Of a stretch of DNA of 64,000 bases, positions 63,339 through 64,000 are shown piece after piece. Each line of letters starts with the position of its first letter. The stretch's first letter is position 1. The notes under the pieces are model-generated. The model was not told where the DNA came from. It saw only the letters and a program-made list of their open reading frames with translations, and searched no databases. Position numbers and translations under genes: made by a program. Source of the stretch: Oxyruncus cristatus (lineage: Eukaryota; Chordata; Aves; Passeriformes; Cotingidae); contig VXAY01002371.1 of NCBI GenBank assembly GCA_013399855.1, forward strand, positions 2,288,883-2,352,882, read 5' to 3'.

Positions 63339-64000
63339 CTAGACAGAAAAACAATAAAATCAGTGATCCAGGAAGTGTTAGCTTTCTGGTTGATTATTTC
63401 TAGTCCAACTTGCAACTTTTAGACCCTGTCCTAAGTCTCCATAGTTTGTTCCATTTTTAAGCAGGAAGGCAAACAGCAGGATGTTTGGTCATCTCTTAAA
63501 TATGTGCTGTTACTCTTCCTTCTCGGACTTCCTGGCTGAAATGGATAACCGTTTTCCCTACCGTAGGCAAAGACTGAGTCACTTCAGTGTGACATTAACT
63601 GTTCTCAGGCATCTTTCTGTGTTTGTTTCTGAAATAAACATTGCCCTGACAAGGATTTTTATTCATTGGAAAAGGGGTCTGCTTTGTTGATGTCTTAAAA
63701 TATAACTTTACAAACACAGAAAAAATTAATTACTCATTAATGCATTACGAAAACTTTATTTTTCCTTTGAAACTTGAATTTTCATAGCTTGATCCTTATG
63801 CAGTAGCCAGTAAATCAGAAGTAAAGGCATATTGTAAAGAATGATCCTTTCACTACAGACTGGGACAAGGAGCATTTTGAGGGACCCATAGGGTTTCCCA
63901 GATTGTAGTCATACTCATTATTTAAAAGGAACAATGAAATTTTGTCCATCTGACTTTTATGCTCAGCTACTTCCTCAAAATTCTGTTACTCACTGAAGTC
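63339..64000. other. Intron upstream of w1, to the window edge
   Basis: 662 bp without recognisable elements. GTGAGT on the minus strand at 63993-63988 could be the donor of the preceding exon, of which at most 7 bp (63994-64000) would be inside the window. That is too short to confirm. Confidence 0.5.

Noticed and set aside
63994..64000. Clipped end of the preceding SYNE1 exon
   Set aside because: GTGAGT at 63993-63988 is a good donor, but only seven exon bases would be visible. There is not enough sequence to test homology.
1..64000. SYNE2 (nesprin-2) instead of SYNE1
   Set aside because: The exon sequences follow SYNE1 residue by residue over many exons, including SYNE1 linkers such as [20 protein letters not shown].
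1..64000. tRNA, rRNA, snRNA, CRISPR or operon features
   Set aside because: None was seen on either strand; the window is intron/exon structure of a vertebrate gene.

Overview
The window is the interior of one very large vertebrate gene, read entirely on the minus strand. It carries 37 consecutive coding exons of SYNE1 (nesprin-1, the giant nuclear-envelope spectrin-repeat protein) between positions 63338 and 15. The identification rests on near-continuous agreement, exon after exon, with what I know of human nesprin-1. The exons join without a frame break into about 1,984 codons. By memory alignment they fall in the C-terminal half of the roughly 8,800-residue giant isoform, well upstream of the KASH membrane anchor. 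Neither end of the gene is here: no actin-binding CH domains, no KASH segment, no canonical promoter and no poly(A) site.

The organism looks like a bird, probably a neoavian. Introns hold several decayed CR1 LINE copies, including a [14 protein letters not shown] endonuclease motif, an LDFxKxFDTV reverse-transcriptase motif and 3' ends finishing in TCTGTGATTCTGTG. They also hold ERVL-type solo LTRs of the avian family that begins TGTCCTGGTTT and ends near GGCTGGGGTTAAAC. The species cannot be fixed from this.

Layout from high to low coordinates, i.e. 5' to 3' of the gene: 63338-53717, six spectrin-repeat exons, one intron with a GC donor; 50318-48935, two exons ending in a Ser/Pro/Glu-rich linker, with a CpG-enriched stretch just upstream that could be an internal promoter; 44735-36719, five spectrin exons, with CR1 and LTR debris at 39.5-41.5 kb; 32539-29227, four exons with two more non-helical linkers; 29066-15, twenty exons of regular spectrin array, with CR1 copies at 28.2, 19.2-20.5, 12.6-15.5, 8.7-9.6 and 5.9-6.4 kb and an intact solo LTR at 21.9-22.5 kb.

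No RNA gene, CRISPR array or operon-like structure is present, and I did not find a new biological system. Points worth a second look are the GC-AG intron, a possible alternative first exon at 50.3 kb, transposon ends lying within 50 bp of four splice donors, a palindromic ancient repeat at 59.7-59.9 kb, and an unexplained open frame at 62.1-62.3 kb.
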